This document shows positions 25,301-40,300 of a DNA stretch of 64,000 nucleotides, piece after piece. Source of the stretch: Metallyticus violacea (lineage: Eukaryota; Arthropoda; Insecta; Mantodea; Metallyticidae); assembly GCA_030762175.1 (NCBI GenBank), contig CM060846.1, positions 241,337,512-241,401,511 on the forward strand, written 5' to 3'. The stretch's first letter is position 1, and each line of letters opens with the position of its first letter. Both the position numbers and the translations under genes were made by a program. The notes below the pieces were generated by a model. That model was not told the DNA's origin and searched no databases. It saw only the letters and a program-made list of their open reading frames with translations.

Positions 25301-28300
25301 TAGAGTGTAGACTTAGTCGGCCCTATTTATAAATCTAAGTCTGGAAAAATGATGATCGTGCTCGTGGTCGGTTATGGTTCTAAATACTGCAAAGCTTCTG
25401 CACTCCTTAGAGGCTGAATTAATGTGTAGCTAAATTCCTTTTAGACAGTATAATTTGTCGGCATGAAGCAGTTTGTAATGGTTTGGTACAGTGTGCAAAT
25501 CAAACAATCATTAATATGCTTTCCCATCAAACTTCCACAAATCAGAACGACTGGGACACTGCCCTACCCCACATGGTGTTTGCTTACAATACCAGCCACC
25601 AGGAGTCAACAAAAGAAAACCCCTCCCCCTTCTTTTAAATGTATGGTCGGCACCCAACATTGCCCAAGGATGTTCAGTCCAAAAGCTATACAGACAATTT
25701 ATTTATTGAACAGATATTGACACATATCCAGCAAGTCCATCGATTAGCAATAAATAACATTACGAAGCATCAAGTTGAGCAGAAGCAAATTTTTGACCAT
25801 TCATTTAGTCCCAGTCAGCTTGTGAAACTCTTCACCTCATTATGTAAGAAAGGAAAAACCATCAAGTTAATTCATAGAATCCATGGTCCTTTTGAAATTT
25901 TACAACAGTTCTCACCAATGAATTATTTTGTAAGATAGGCAACAGGAACTAAACACAAAGATATGGTTGTCTTATGCATAGGCTTTACCCTTACTATGCT
26001 TGAGTCAAACATGGTGGAGGATAAGATTTATTCATTGAGTATCAAAAGTTTAAAGCTAACCCACTCTAAGGGATGTTCATTATATTTAACAGCACCTTAC
26101 AAATTTTCATCTCTGTAACAATTAGAGGCCTTAAGCCAATGTATATATTAGCACCAACATGCACGAATGTTCCATAAAAGTGTTATCTTGTAACAGGATG
26201 TAGGTTTTCTCTATCTTTCCTGCTAACATATTGCACTGATTAAGTTTGTTGTTGAAATCCCGTATGTTATCTTTTACCACCTCTTATTTTACCTGATCAA
26301 GCATTGGCCAATCATATGCAGTGACCTAATAAAATAATTTGAATTCAGAAACACGTATGATGATAATATTGCACAGTGTATGCATATAGTTAACATGCAT
26401 TTCCTTGTCTAAATTACTACAAAATTTAATATTTTGTTGTTGTTATTAATTTGTCCTGTTGAAGGATATTCTCTTCATTATTTTGCTTATCTCTTATTAT
26501 CTCTGTTCACAGATTGAATGGATTGACCTACAGTTGTTTACAGTGGCTACTTATTGTAATATTCAGGGATCCAACAGTCCTTCCATGACTTTCAATCATT
26601 GTCGCTCAAGGTATATTAAGGCACATCACTTTGATAATGTTTTTCAATCTGACCTGACTTGACATGACCAATATTTCATTGAGCATATTATCTCTAATAC
26701 CAATTTTTGAGCATGATTGATTGTTACAGATGTGAAAGATGTATTTTATTGTCCGAGTGATGGTTCCCTAACTCCAGTTTCTTAGGATATACAGTATTTT
26801 GGTAATATTAATATTAGGTTACTCTTAAATATGGAAGCGCTTCCCTAGGTTAATGCATCAGATTTATTTTATAGATTTATTATCCATACTAGCAATAAGT
26901 ATGGGACACTCCTTAGGTTCTAGTGCTGTTCTTTACCTGGCTCTACAGGTTAGCCTGATGGCCCTGTGCATGCATTATAATGACACTGATTTTTGTGGTA
27001 TGTTTTTTTCTTGGCAAGTGTTTGTTCTGCTTCAGGTACGCCTAATGATCCCTTAAGAGTATGACAAGTAATATGGAGAAATATATTGAACAAGTGCATA
27101 TTGTTTATAGTCTACAGGCATTGGTTTACAGTTATGTGGTAAACAAATAAATGAATGCATTCTTTAATTCAAGGTTCATATTAAATTTGATTATTTTTTT
27201 GTAACATTTTGCGACCTTTCTTGGAGCACCCTGGATCTATTTGGTCCAGGGGGAGTTAGTAATATGGATTTTATATTCATTCATGAAATAGTGCTGGATA
27301 AATAAGGATAAATTAATTTTTATAAAGTTCACATATCATTCATGGGCTACAAAAAATTTCAAAATATTCTTAAAGATTTTAATATCAGGTTGGCACCAAT
27401 TAATAGATTTAATATTATAAACTTACTGATAGATAATGTTAATGACAGTATTCCACAAGAGGAAAAAGCAGATATTTACAAAATGAATTGTGTAGAATGT
27501 GAAAAAATCTACATGGGAAAAACAAAGAGAAATATAGGCACAAGGTTAAAGGAACATTTCAGGAACATAAAGTACAAGCAAATACAGAAATCTGCAGTAG
27601 CATATCACTTTTGGACACAAAATCATGACATAATAAATAAAGCAAAATTATTAAAATCAGTACAAGGCCCTACGGAATTAGCAACCTGGGAGAAAATCTA
27701 CATCTACAAATACAAAGACAGCATAATGAACTTCGACATTGCTGGGGATGAAAACATAAGCTACAAGTTTATCACACCGCCACCAGAGCAGAATATACAT
27801 TCCCATAGCTCAACGAATGTTCCGACAGTTGAACTTTAGCCTGGCTGAAAATGGGAACTAAATGTTCTCGTAACCGGTTCCTTACATTTATGAAAAGTAA
27901 GTGAAGCTTTAAGAGTGAGTGAATGAATGAATGAATGAATAGTATTTAATGCCAGTTTTTGATACAGAGGCACCGCAGGGGAAGCTTTAAGAGTGTGTAG
28001 TTTAACTGAATCATACAATGATATCAATTAAAATGTAGATATATTTTTTTTTAGCATCGGTTTATCTTGGGTATAAAACTATCACATGGAGGAGGAGAGA
28101 AAACAAAACCACACACAGTAGTTTATAAAGAATACTGTATGTAAACTAAGTTGTTTGCCCATATATTACTGCTTTTCACCGACAAACGGCTGTATTGCAA
28201 AACATTATTACCTTTTAAGCCAATAAGTATAGTAATGTATTTTGAGAATTTTATATCTGTAAAAATTGAGTTTATGAAATATATGTATAACACTGCATGT

Positions 28301-31300
28301 ACCCAAGATCGCAGGTTCAAACCTGGCAAGGGCCAATGGATTTTTTCTGGCATAAAAATCCTAAGTATGGCTTCCTTCGGAAGGGAAGTAAAGCTATGGG
28401 TCCTGTGTCGTACATTTACAGCACAAAAAAGAACCTCAAGCCTGAAAGATAGGCCTCTGAACAAAATTTGTCAGTCGTTTCATGCCCTGAGTTGAATGGG
28501 AAGCTGATGACCTGAGCTGTTAAAAAAAAAAAAAAAAAAAAAAAGAAGAAGAAGCTGCTGCATGTAAACTTTTCAAATATTGACCACGAGGTAATTAGTC
28601 GAGCATTAATGAAAATTATTATATTGTACTAATTTTATTTTCATGTATGCAACATTATTGTATTTTTGTTTAACATCTATTTTGTTATAATTTTGTATTT
28701 CTAATGTATTGATTTCTGTAATTTTTCTTTGATGTTAAATGTGTCATGTTTAGATTGTAGCCATTGTAACCAAGCGCTCTTTCTTATATTTTTTTTGGTA
28801 CAAAACTTTTTTGAATTGACACAGGTCAATTTATTTTTCTCATTATGTTAAGTGTATATTGTATAACTTCCGAGTCATTGGTCCATGAGTGCCCTTTTGT
28901 TTACATGTGGTGATACCTTCCAATATGAGTGTTGTGTGGGGGATTGGCTTCAGAATGCTCCCAGAAATTCTGAGCTACAGTATTATTGAAGTGAATATAC
29001 CTGCACATGGATTTACCTGTTTTGTGTTTATCTTGTATGATAACATCACGTCCCACTCATCATATGCTCACTACCTAGAAGTGAACCAAAGACATAGTTC
29101 TGGGTCATCTAGTGCATTCAGCTTCCTGTACTGCCAAAAGTATAATTCCTTTGCCTCCAGACTCGGCATACACCTCGGCTCAACTTATCACTTACCATAT
29201 CCGTTGCCTTGATATGTTGACCACACTCCGCAGCACCTCCTTCTGCATTCCATATACAGTGTGTCCAATGTTCAATAACTTTCTGAATTACATTGTTGCT
29301 CTCCTTATGGTCCATAGTTCGACGCTAAGAGTTGAATGGGATACTCGCACTTACTTCAGCAGTTACTGTAATTGACTGTTTTTCTTTTAGCCTTCTCCAT
29401 GACTCACACCTATTGTTACTGAAATGTTTGTTTTATTGCTTACAATGGAGTAATATTTTTTTGACCTTGTACCATTATTTGTTTTTATCCTTATCAACAT
29501 GCAGTGGAAGCATGTTCTTATGGTAGCCTGGGCAGATGTAATGTATGGGCCAAGTTTGGATAAAGAATTTTATAAATTCATTACTTCATATGGTGAGATA
29601 CAAGATGTATAGAGCTGTATCATTCAGCACCAGGCATTTCCTTTAGTTTTTTGTGGGTAGTATGATGCGAAAAAGCAAAGCATATCTCTCTATATCTTGT
29701 CATGTCCTGTGTGTAGGTGAGTACCTATATTATAAAATATCCTCCATAAATCAATGATGGGGTCAGTCATATTAGAATCATTCCAGAGTTGCTACCGGAG
29801 GCTGTATTAGAGGATGGGCTCCTCAGGAAACCACCCAAATCTATGCATGGCACTGGACTTACATCTGTTTAAGGCAACTTATAACTAAATACTGGTATAT
29901 ACTTTCTGTGTACTTTATAGTGTCTTACTTGCACCATTGTGTGCTCTGTACTCCATTTACTTACATTAAACATATACATTATTTTTATAAATTGTGTCTT
30001 GATACTCTGAGTCGCTCACCCCAATCTTTAAACAGCTATGCTTCCAAAGTAATGTCCTCACCCAGTCCAAAGTACGGCATTACAATATATTAAAGGTAGC
30101 TTGTTAATAACTACCATGTTGGTCCTGGTGGTCTAGTGGTAACCATACTTGCTTCGTAAACCCAAGATTGCTGGTTCATTCCCGGCCAGGGTTGATGGAA
30201 TTTTTTGAGCATAACCATCCTAAGTATGGCTTCCTTCTGAAGAGAAGTAAAGCCATAGATTTATGGCACGAGAAAGAACCTCAATCCTGAAAGAAGAGGC
30301 TCCTGAGAAAAATTTATTGGCCGTTTCACACCCTGAACTGAACTGAATGCTGATGACCTGAGATGTTACAGAGCATATGTAAACAAATCAATCAATGATA
30401 AATAACTACTGTTATACCATATAGCTTCATCCAATACAGATAATGGGTATAGGTGAAGAACACAAGGCAGAACTCCATTTTCTGACTACTCAAGATGTTA
30501 TAATTATAGAAATTCACCGAGAAAAAGAGCACAATTGCAATTTACTATCTCATGCAAAGCAGTACAACTAGAGATTTCAAAAACCTGAATGCAAGTTCAC
30601 CACAGTAGGGGCAAGCAATCACTTACAGTGCAACTGCCCAGACTGACAGTCTCATTTGGATGATATTGTATTACATTGGGAAGAAAACCAAAATAGACTA
30701 ATAGTAAATTTCATAATCCAGTCAGACATTTCTCAGAATATGGATTACAATTATTAAATGCAGATATTAATTCTTGTACAGATTACTTGCAAAATATAGC
30801 AGAACATGTAGCCAACATTGAAACAGCAAAATTTTCAACAAACAGGATGAAGAAAAAAATAGCATCAGATTACAGTGGGAAAGTTCTAGTCAGTGATAAA
30901 AAAATATCATAAAATAGATGATATCAGAAGGTACTGAGATCTCTATAGAAATAGGTGTTATTTACGGGCTGACAGAGGAAACAAAATAGATTATGAAAAC
31001 AGCATGTACATTTACTAACCAGCCTGGATTATGAAACAATTAAAATTGACCCCACCTAGAACTATATTAGTTCAGTAAACAAAATATTAAAATAGTAACC
31101 ATTCTAAATGAGGAAGAAGAAAATTAAATTATACTAGAAAACCCTACCAAGCCCAGGATCTATAGCCTACCAAAAAATCATAAATCTGGTGATAAAATAA
31201 GACCTATAGTAAATACAATAAATTACTCACAATTTAGCCAATTACCTTTTAAAGAAAAAGGCCTACCAAAAAAGCATAAACCTGGTAATAAAATGAGACC

Positions 31301-34300
31301 TATAGTAAACACAATAAATTTACCCACTTACAATTTAGCCAATTACCTTTTAAAAAACACAATCACAGCTGTGGACACTGATGATAAATGAAATGAAATG
31401 AAAAATTGGGAGGATATTTTTTTAAGGAAGGAAACACCCAGCCTAAGTTTAGGGTACCTTCTCCAGAATTTGCCATTTATGAGGACTGAGGAAAACCTGG
31501 AAAAACCCGTCAGGGAGGACAGTCCTGGCGGGAATCAAACCCCAGACCTTTCACAAGTATGCCCCTTAACTTCCTTGGCCACTTGTGGCAGTGCTCAAAT
31601 CATTGTAAGAAAATAATTGACATTAGGTAAATTTGTGCTCAATGGTTCCTCAATGCTTGACACTTTATCAAAATTGATGCATTTCACTCATGCAATTTGG
31701 AAAGAGTAAATTATTCATCAGTTTATTTATACCTTACAATTTCTACAGTTTCAGACAGAAAAGTTAACGGATAGTAAATTCCCCTTGGGTGAGGCAATGA
31801 AAGACACTTGTAACAGTTCTGGCAGCAACCAAAGAAATTATGGAATTCTTCTAGAATGGAACGAACTGTCTATGTTACAGTGGAGCAAAGGTCTCGAACA
31901 GTTCTGGCCATTACTTCTAAGATAGAAACACTTTTCTTACATACAGATCATCAGACTCATTCTCATGCAATCAACCGTATATGTAACCCTTATATAAATC
32001 ACTGAGCATGAAATAAATATTCCTGAATTATTTTATTCTTCTGAACAACAAAAGACCAAAATTTTGCACTTGCCATTTTTATTTATTTGGTTGCAATAAG
32101 CCATTTCATTATGAAACAGTACCCTAACAGTACAAGCCTTACTTAAACAGAGATACTAACATAAAGAAGTATTGGCACATTTGTTCTAGGAAAAAGAGCA
32201 ATTTAAAGCATATGTAATACACTTTACTGGTCATTCATTACTATAAAATGTTCTCTGCATTTCACTTTTTTCTTCAGCACATTATTTATGAAAATCGCAG
32301 TTGAATGAACCTTCTTTTTAAACGAAATGGAAATTTTTGCACAAATTATAACCACTTTAAAGCTAATGAAAATGGCAGCTCTTTCTATTTTACATGCAGA
32401 GTATATTACACACCAGCACATTTGCAGAGCATGAAGCATTTCTGACGGGGGGGAAAAAAACTTTACATGCTTAACTATTAAATTTTGAGACTTTAGAAAC
32501 TTATACAAATATCCAACAAATCGGTAATTAAAGCTTCATCATTTCCTCCTGATATCCAACAAGCTACATGCAAATTATTGATGGCATGAGTTTAAAAGTA
32601 CCCAAACACAATGATCATTAACATCCAAACCAACTAAAACATGGCCAAATGAGATAGGAAAAAAGAAAAAAAAAAAAAATTCTGTAATTGAAAAGATAAA
32701 AATGATAAGGACCAGCCATCAGCCAAGTACAACATTCACCAATTAAACAAACAGGAGAAGGACATGTGATAAAATAGTAGGACACAAAATATTAAGCACC
32801 AGATATCTGAAATCGGCAGACTTTTAACTAATACTTAATGAAACAAAGCCATAAAACTTATCATATAAAGGTCAGACATTGCTCCACATATCACAATGTT
32901 GAACAAAACTGAGCATACAGTGCCCACATGTGGCAAGACATACACAAGAGCAGAAACCAGATATAGAAAATCCTGAAGCAATGCCAGCTGGCGACATTCA
33001 GTTAAAATGTGATGCACAGTAAAGGGATTGCCATCAAGTGGGCAACAGGGGGCAGGTTCAACTTAAAAAATGTGATTATGACTAATTGCAATGCCCAATC
33101 CACAAACGCACTAAAATCACTAATCGTGAATTAACTTGAGAAGAGATCAGCTAAGTAAAACAAAGTTTTAGTTAACTACTCTTTATGACAGGAATGTTCC
33201 AAGAGATGCAGCCAGTCCTAATGGTTTAATGGTAACCATAATTACCTCATGGACCTGAGGTTGGATTCATACCCAGCCAAAATCAACAGATATTTTAATG
33301 TATAAAAATCCTAAGTATGGCTTCCTTCAGAAGGGAAATAAAGCTGTTGGTCCCATGTCGTAGATTTACAGCACATAAAAGAACCTCAAGTCTGAAAGAA
33401 GAGGCCATGATCAAAATTTATCAGCCATTTAATGCCCTGAATTGAATGGAAAGCCAATGACCAAAACTGTTGAAAATGTTCTTGAATAAGATAGAACATA
33501 AAACTAATCCAACAAATGTTACAGCTTAATTTCATCAATATCTAATAATCATTTATTTTAAATGGCATGGAGTTAATTGGAATAAAATACTATGATAATG
33601 GAAAATCCATTAACTTCAATTAAAGTTAACCTTTATGTGGAAAAGTTGGAAGCATAGGAGACCACTATGGGCATATTAAATTTTGTCAATGAAACAATGT
33701 GAAAAGGGAAATATGCTACAGTGATTAAAGAAGTTGATTACATAATGGATAAATTTCAAATGAACTACTTTTGAGTGAAGTTTCTCTCTTGTAGGCATTT
33801 TCATTTCTTTTTATTTTATAAAATAATTAAAAATTATATTTTTTTTATAAAAGCAAATACAAAAATTTATAAATATTAATACATTCAATAATTTTGGCAA
33901 GAGAAGTACACCATTCCACTATTATCACAGTTTAAAACCCTGTTAAATCATATCTTTAACGCAGGACACTCATCAATATGTGCCTCCCTCATTCAAATGC
34001 AACTTTTCATATCTTTGACAATCTGTGTATTCTCAAGTTCATTAGTGATATATTGAATGATATTAAAAATATGACCACAAAAATTCATGCATACAGCTAT
34101 TTACTTTTTTAAAATTTTCTATAAAATAATGTAAAATATAAGAGTTTTATTAATTATATAACATATATTTGAACATACCAATGTGCAGCAAATGGTCTGC
34201 ATAAGTCCAAGTGGAATGGAAGATGCCGTAAATCACGTAATCGTACAGCAGCTTCTATGTATACAAAGAGTAGCCAGAGTATTATCGTAGGAAGGCACAC

Positions 34301-37300
34301 ACCTTTTTCTGTAATTAGAACAAAAGCATGTATACAGGCCTATAAGCTCTAAAAAAAAAAAGACTTAGTAGGAGAGAATGGAAAATACATTTTCAATTGC
34401 TTAAAATACATCTATAAAATGTGCTCTAGCTACTATTGTGGCACAACTGCTTAATAGAGCACAAGTATTTGCCATTTTCCATTATCTTAAGTATTTAGCG
34501 GAGATGTTTATCCCTTTCAAAAAAATCTCATGCCAGAAGTAACTTTATTTTCTGGTTCACACATTTATAATTGCTAATGCCCCATCCTTAAGATTAAAGA
34601 AATGCTATAAGCACAAATCACAATATTTTCCTACTGTATATAGAGGTACATTTAACACATATACAGTGAGTTTATTTCAGTTACAGGATGCCAGAGTATG
34701 GTTGCTTACTGTGAAAGTGCGACCAGGAAATCAGAAAAGGAAGATATCACCATGAGAAAGGTAGTATTTGATTTTAGTATTTATGTTTTACATAAATTAT
34801 GCTGTCTTTTAAACTGATAGCATTAACCTTCAGAGAATATCAGGTGTTTCATCTTACTTTATTTTCCTTAAGAATAGAACACGTTTCTTGTCATTGAGAG
34901 ATAATGTCTCTAGAAAATTTAAACAAGTTGGCAAAAATGTTCTCTACATGGAACATGTTCACCAGGACATTTTCTTGCAATTTGCATTACCAATTTTCTG
35001 CAAGAATCCTTTTTACATATATACAAATGCCACAGTAAATGTGCAGTACTATGCTGGCCTACTGCACAGACTACATGCTTCCATAAAAGAGAAAAGGCAA
35101 GGAAAGCTGAGTGATGGTGGCAGCCTTCTTCAACGGGCCTGTGCAAACAGTTCTTGTTGCAAAGGAAGCTGCGAAGGAATATGGCTTCAAACAAATTAAC
35201 CATCCACCCTACAGCCCAGATCTAGCTCCCAGTGACTATTTCCTCTTCTCAAAACTCAAGAAGAACCTTCCAGAAAGGAAATTTAAGTGTGACGAAGAAG
35301 TGATGGACGCTGTTTATGCCCATTTTGCAGACAAGACTTATATTTTTTGGGGGGAAGGGATTGAAATGTTAAATATACTGAAAAGTAAAAATAGTTTTTG
35401 TCTTTATTATACCTAGAAAATAGTTAGGCCAGAAACTTATGGACCTACCCTTGTATTTGTTAAGAAAAGTATTAAAAAGGTGAAAGGAGTAGACATAAAT
35501 ATTGTGTTAGGTGTTGTATACAACATACTGTGTCATCTGATCGTATAATGATAAGTTATTTGATGAACTTAATGAAGGGTTGGATGATATAAGGAGAAAG
35601 CATATTAATGTGGATTTTATTATAATGGGGGACTTCAAATGCTAGAGTAGGAGAAAATCAAATAAGATCAGATATTATGGAAAGTGATTGTGATTAAGGG
35701 AAAGAAGAAATTATGATGATAAACTGTGATAATATGTAACAGGGAGGGCAATAAATTGACCAACATTTGTGAAGATAACAATTTGACAATGTGTAATGGT
35801 GTTAGGGGAATGGATTTGGGTGGCGAATTACATTTATTAACGTAAATAGTCGAAGTGTGAATGAATGAATAGTGTTTAACGCCCGTTTTTGCTACAGAGG
35901 CACCACAGGCGATGGACACTGATGATGCATGAGATGAAATGATATATTGGGAAAGGATTTACTTTTATGGAAGGAATCGTCCCAGGCCTAAGTTTAGGGT
36001 ACCTCCCCGGCATTTGCCATTTATGAGGACTGAGGAAAACCTGGAAAAAACCTCAATCAGGAAGGACGGTCCTGGCGGTATTCGAACCCAGACCTCCCGC
36101 TCACGAGTCCGAGACTTAACGACCTCGGCCACCCTTGACGGTGTCAAAATGTGGTTGATTATGCATTGTGTAGTGAAGGGGTGAATGAAAAGCTTAGTGA
36201 TTTTAGAGTGATTGATGAAGTGGTTAACAGTTATTTTACTTTGTTAACAAACATAAATCTTGAGAGAAGTAGTAGAACTGACGAGGCATTACGGGAGTTA
36301 ACATATATAAGTAGATTCAAGTGGAGGGATGAGTTAAGTGAAGTTTATTGGCAAGGACTAAATCAATAATTAATCGGCTAATAAACTATGGAATAGAAGA
36401 AGCTCTGAGGACAAGGAATGTAGAGGGGATAGTGAAGGGTTTGGAAACGATTGTAAAAAGAACTGGTGTGAAAATGGAAGTGAAACAAAAAAAAAGACAA
36501 AAGGTGCACACATTGTTTTGATGAGGAATGCTTTGAGGCCAGAAAAGAATTAGAGATTTAGCAAGATGGAAAACTGAGAATGATAGGGGCAGGCAATATT
36601 TTTATTAAAGAAATGGGAATATAAATATTTAGAGGAAGAAGGAAGAATGGCAACAAAAATGAGTGATAAGATAAAAAAAAGGAGAATAAGAAAAAAAATA
36701 ATAAATAAATAAGGGGTATATTGAAGAATGTTTATAAAAAAATAGAAAAGAGATTAAACCAATTGAATGGAGAAAGTATTTTGAAAATTTGGTTGGTGCA
36801 AGGATTGTTAAAAGTGGAGTGTTGATGTCAAATAAAACAGTAGAAAAAGTTGAATATTAAGATAAGAAAATGACAGGTAGTCAGATTGAATACCAAATTA
36901 ATATTCTGAAAAAGAATACGGCAGCAGCTATAGATGGAATTCTGGAGGAATTTTGGAAAATGTTCAATAAGTGAAGCGATGGTTGGAGTATATTAACAAA
37001 AATGTTTAATAAGGTAAAAAAAAAAGAAAAAAAAAAGCAAGGTAGTTTCTGAAAATTGGAAAATAAGTATTGTGGTACCATTGTATAAAGGAAAAGGTGA
37101 TTTGAATAACCCAGGGAATTTTTCTAAGATAGGGAGGTCTGGAACGGGGTCCACTGAGCCTCATGAGGACAATTATGAAGCTACCTGTTGGCAATCTCTG
37201 ATCTAGTAAGCCATTATATAGCGATCAACAGGAAGCAATGTGCTGATCACATTCCAACCTGCAATATTGCACTCTACCAATTAAATCATGTGAGGGAGGT

Positions 37301-40300
37301 AAAATATGCAGTGATCATTGCGGTAAACCTCAGGCCCACATGGGGCTGTAAAAAAAAAGGCTTCTCATAGCAGGGTCATTAATAACATAATAATTCAAAC
37401 TATAGTACACAAGTACCTAAGAAATTAAAAAGGTACAATATTTATGTTCTTTGTGAATTTTGAAAAGGCATTCGATGTAATAAGTAATGTACTTGTACAA
37501 AAAATGAAGTGTAAAGAAGAGAAGAGTTTATTGCAGAGGTTCAAAAGTTGTATGATGGAGTTAAGTTCTGTGTAAAGTGTACAGGAAATGGGACCACAAA
37601 GATGGTGGAACAAAAGATAGGTTTGCGACAAGGCTGTAAGTTAAGTCCAGTTTTGCTTAACTTCTCAGTAGGATATTTAGAACACTCTTTATGGTTTCAC
37701 TTACATGAGATTTACTCAGGACATAAGTTTTGGAGAAGTTTTTCCAAATCATAAGTTGTGAAATGACTATTGGATCAATTATAGAAGCTGGGTAGGTAGG
37801 TATCCAGGATGACTTTGGTGATCTAGTGATAATCTTAAATAAAGTGCTGTCTGCTTCTGACATGTCTAAATTCATAAGGTTATGCTCACGTATTTTATAT
37901 CCATCCTTTCCCATATGTTTAGTTCTTTTGGTTGTTGAACAGTTTTTAATAACTTGATGCCTTTTTCTATTTCATGGTTTTCATTCCAAAAATGTGCTGT
38001 CACAGCTGATTTATCAACAATTATAATTGTAAATATGATAAGAGAGAAAATATAAAACTAAAGACTTAAACATGTATGTAAAGAAATTAATGATTAATAA
38101 ATGTTCATTCATCGTACTCTTTCTAGTTGTGCCAAACTCACCTCTCTCAGCAAAATTCTTGGTAACTTAGAACTATTCTACAAAATATTCTATGTACATC
38201 AACCTTTGTCCAACCACTCTGACAGTCCTGAAAATTTTACTCCATACATCAGCTTCGGTTCAACCACAGCTTCAAGTCCTTCTAGCCATTTCATTGGCAG
38301 TGAACTTCATACAAACTTATTCTGACAGCTTTCATAACTTATTTACCTTTAGCTTGTAAACATTTAGACTGCACTTCCTATCTTCTGTTACTTGTAAATC
38401 TAACCCGCATATAATCAAATTCTTTCACTACTTCTAGTGGCTCTTTATTTATAAACCATTTCCCATCTTTCCTTAGTTTATATCATTTTTAAATATTATT
38501 AATTTTTATTTATTTACAATTCATCCTTAGACCCCATTCTGCACAAAATCTAGTAATTTCACCAATGGCATGTTGTAATCCTATTAGAGTTACTGCTCCT
38601 GTTATAGAACATCAGTAAAAAGCAATCCTGGAACTTCCTTCTTTCCAATAATTGAACAGTGCCAATTATTTTTCATGATTCTATCTAAGGTATCATGTAT
38701 AAAAAAAAATAATATTGGCCTCAGTTTACTTCCTCGTCTCAAACCCAATTTTTTTTGCATATAATCTGTAGTTCTATTACTTTCACACCTGATACAAACC
38801 TGAACTTGAATAAATTCAGTATTAACTCCCTTGCACCTTAATTTATATGCCAATATTTCCTAATTATTGTATTGAATGCTTTCTCAAAATCTGCAAAGAA
38901 ATAACATATACCCAAACCCTTTTATTTCTTAAATATTTATGGATTATAGTATTGTCATATCATCTATCATTCTTTTTCCTTTCCTGAAATCTGCTTGAAA
39001 TTCCTATAATTTACCTTCCATTTCTGTACACACATGCAACCTTTCAGCTAATATGCCAGTTTATATTTTACATCAAATGGATAACAGACTTTATCCTCTG
39101 TAGTTGCTTGGATTATTTTTATCACCTTTCCATTATATAGTGGTATAATAATGCTCACTTTCCAGCTCTGAGTTATTAGCTTCCTCTCTTTTAATCAAAT
39201 TTAATAATTTGTTAGCAGTTTCATATCTCCTTCTATTTCCACTAACTTTTAATATGTTATTTTAGCTACACCCATTCCATATATCAGCTGCATCTCTCTG
39301 TCTTACACTCTCAGAATCATGTTCACTCACCCACTCTCTCTCTCTATCTAAAGATACCATTATACTACATTACCTACCAGTATGCCATACATATTGTACC
39401 CAGACATATGTGCTGGCTGCAAAGAAGAGCCAGTGTACTGGTATGAAAAAGAAGCAGATCATGTCTGATGTGAGAGCGATGCAAATAAAAAAAACGGAGA
39501 AGGCCTGGAAACATTAAAAGAAAAGCATTATCTCTTCCGATTACAGAAAATATCACATGCTATATCTGAAAGCATGCAACATATAATAGATGTAAAACAA
39601 AAAACTTACTAAGCCTTGATATTTAAAAGAGTCGTACACACTTCGAAGAAGTAACCAAAATGGCCACAAGAACTCAAAACGAAATTCCAGGATAAAGTCA
39701 GCAAGCAGCACCAATGCCCATAACATGAGGAATTTCAAATACAGTAAAGTGCTGAAATCAAAATGAAACTAGTTTAATCAATATGAAAACATAAATATGA
39801 TAGAGAAGTACAGTATGATATATGCAAGTGTGCTGTTGCTATAAAGAAAACATCATTAAACCTCTGGGAAGAAGGGCACATAATTTCTCCTCAAGTTTTC
39901 AAGCATAGAATTCAGTTAAAAGTAAAGGCACACACTTTCTCAATGGAACTTAACTTCTACTGGCTGCCAAGCATCAACAATTTCTATTCTTATAATCATA
40001 AGGGGATTCAGGTTTGGTATCATGGATGATCCTGCTTTATATATCCGGAAATCTCTGTCCACAGTGTAAACTATGTCTTCATGAGAGATACAATTTATTC
40101 ATCCAGCACTATCATTAAAAAGACATTAATCAAAATAGAAAACACTTACATAATATATCATAAATGTAACACAAGACAAAAGCAAATAAATATATGAAAA
40201 TGAAAAATGTTCAGTTAAGAATTTATAGGTGTGTTTTTTTAAAAGTATGTTGTTATTGTTAAAGGGCGGGGAACTGGCTAGGCTACGCGGTGATTATGGT

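Larger units (their letters stand above)
35465..37665 (+). pseudogene. L1/RTE-like LINE: endonuclease and RT, split by two SINEs
   Basis: The endonuclease is read as [18 protein letters not shown] near 35610-35660, then after a SINE-2 as [19 protein letters not shown] near 36150. The RT fingers follow near 36880 ([20 protein letters not shown], then EEFWKMF). After a SINE-3 the palm resumes as [14 protein letters not shown] near 37440 and [40 protein letters not shown] near 37540-37665, where it stops abruptly. The catalytic FADD is beyond the break. Frames shift several times. Confidence 0.75.

Noticed and set aside
28123..28495. Overlapping open frames of 113 and 114 codons on both strands
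   Set aside because: Both run through a SINE-1 copy and have no protein-like motif.
36095..36140. Possible Leu/Ser tRNA-like sequence
   Set aside because: It is the head of SINE-2, shared by copies at 22274, 40943 and others, and has no complete cloverleaf.
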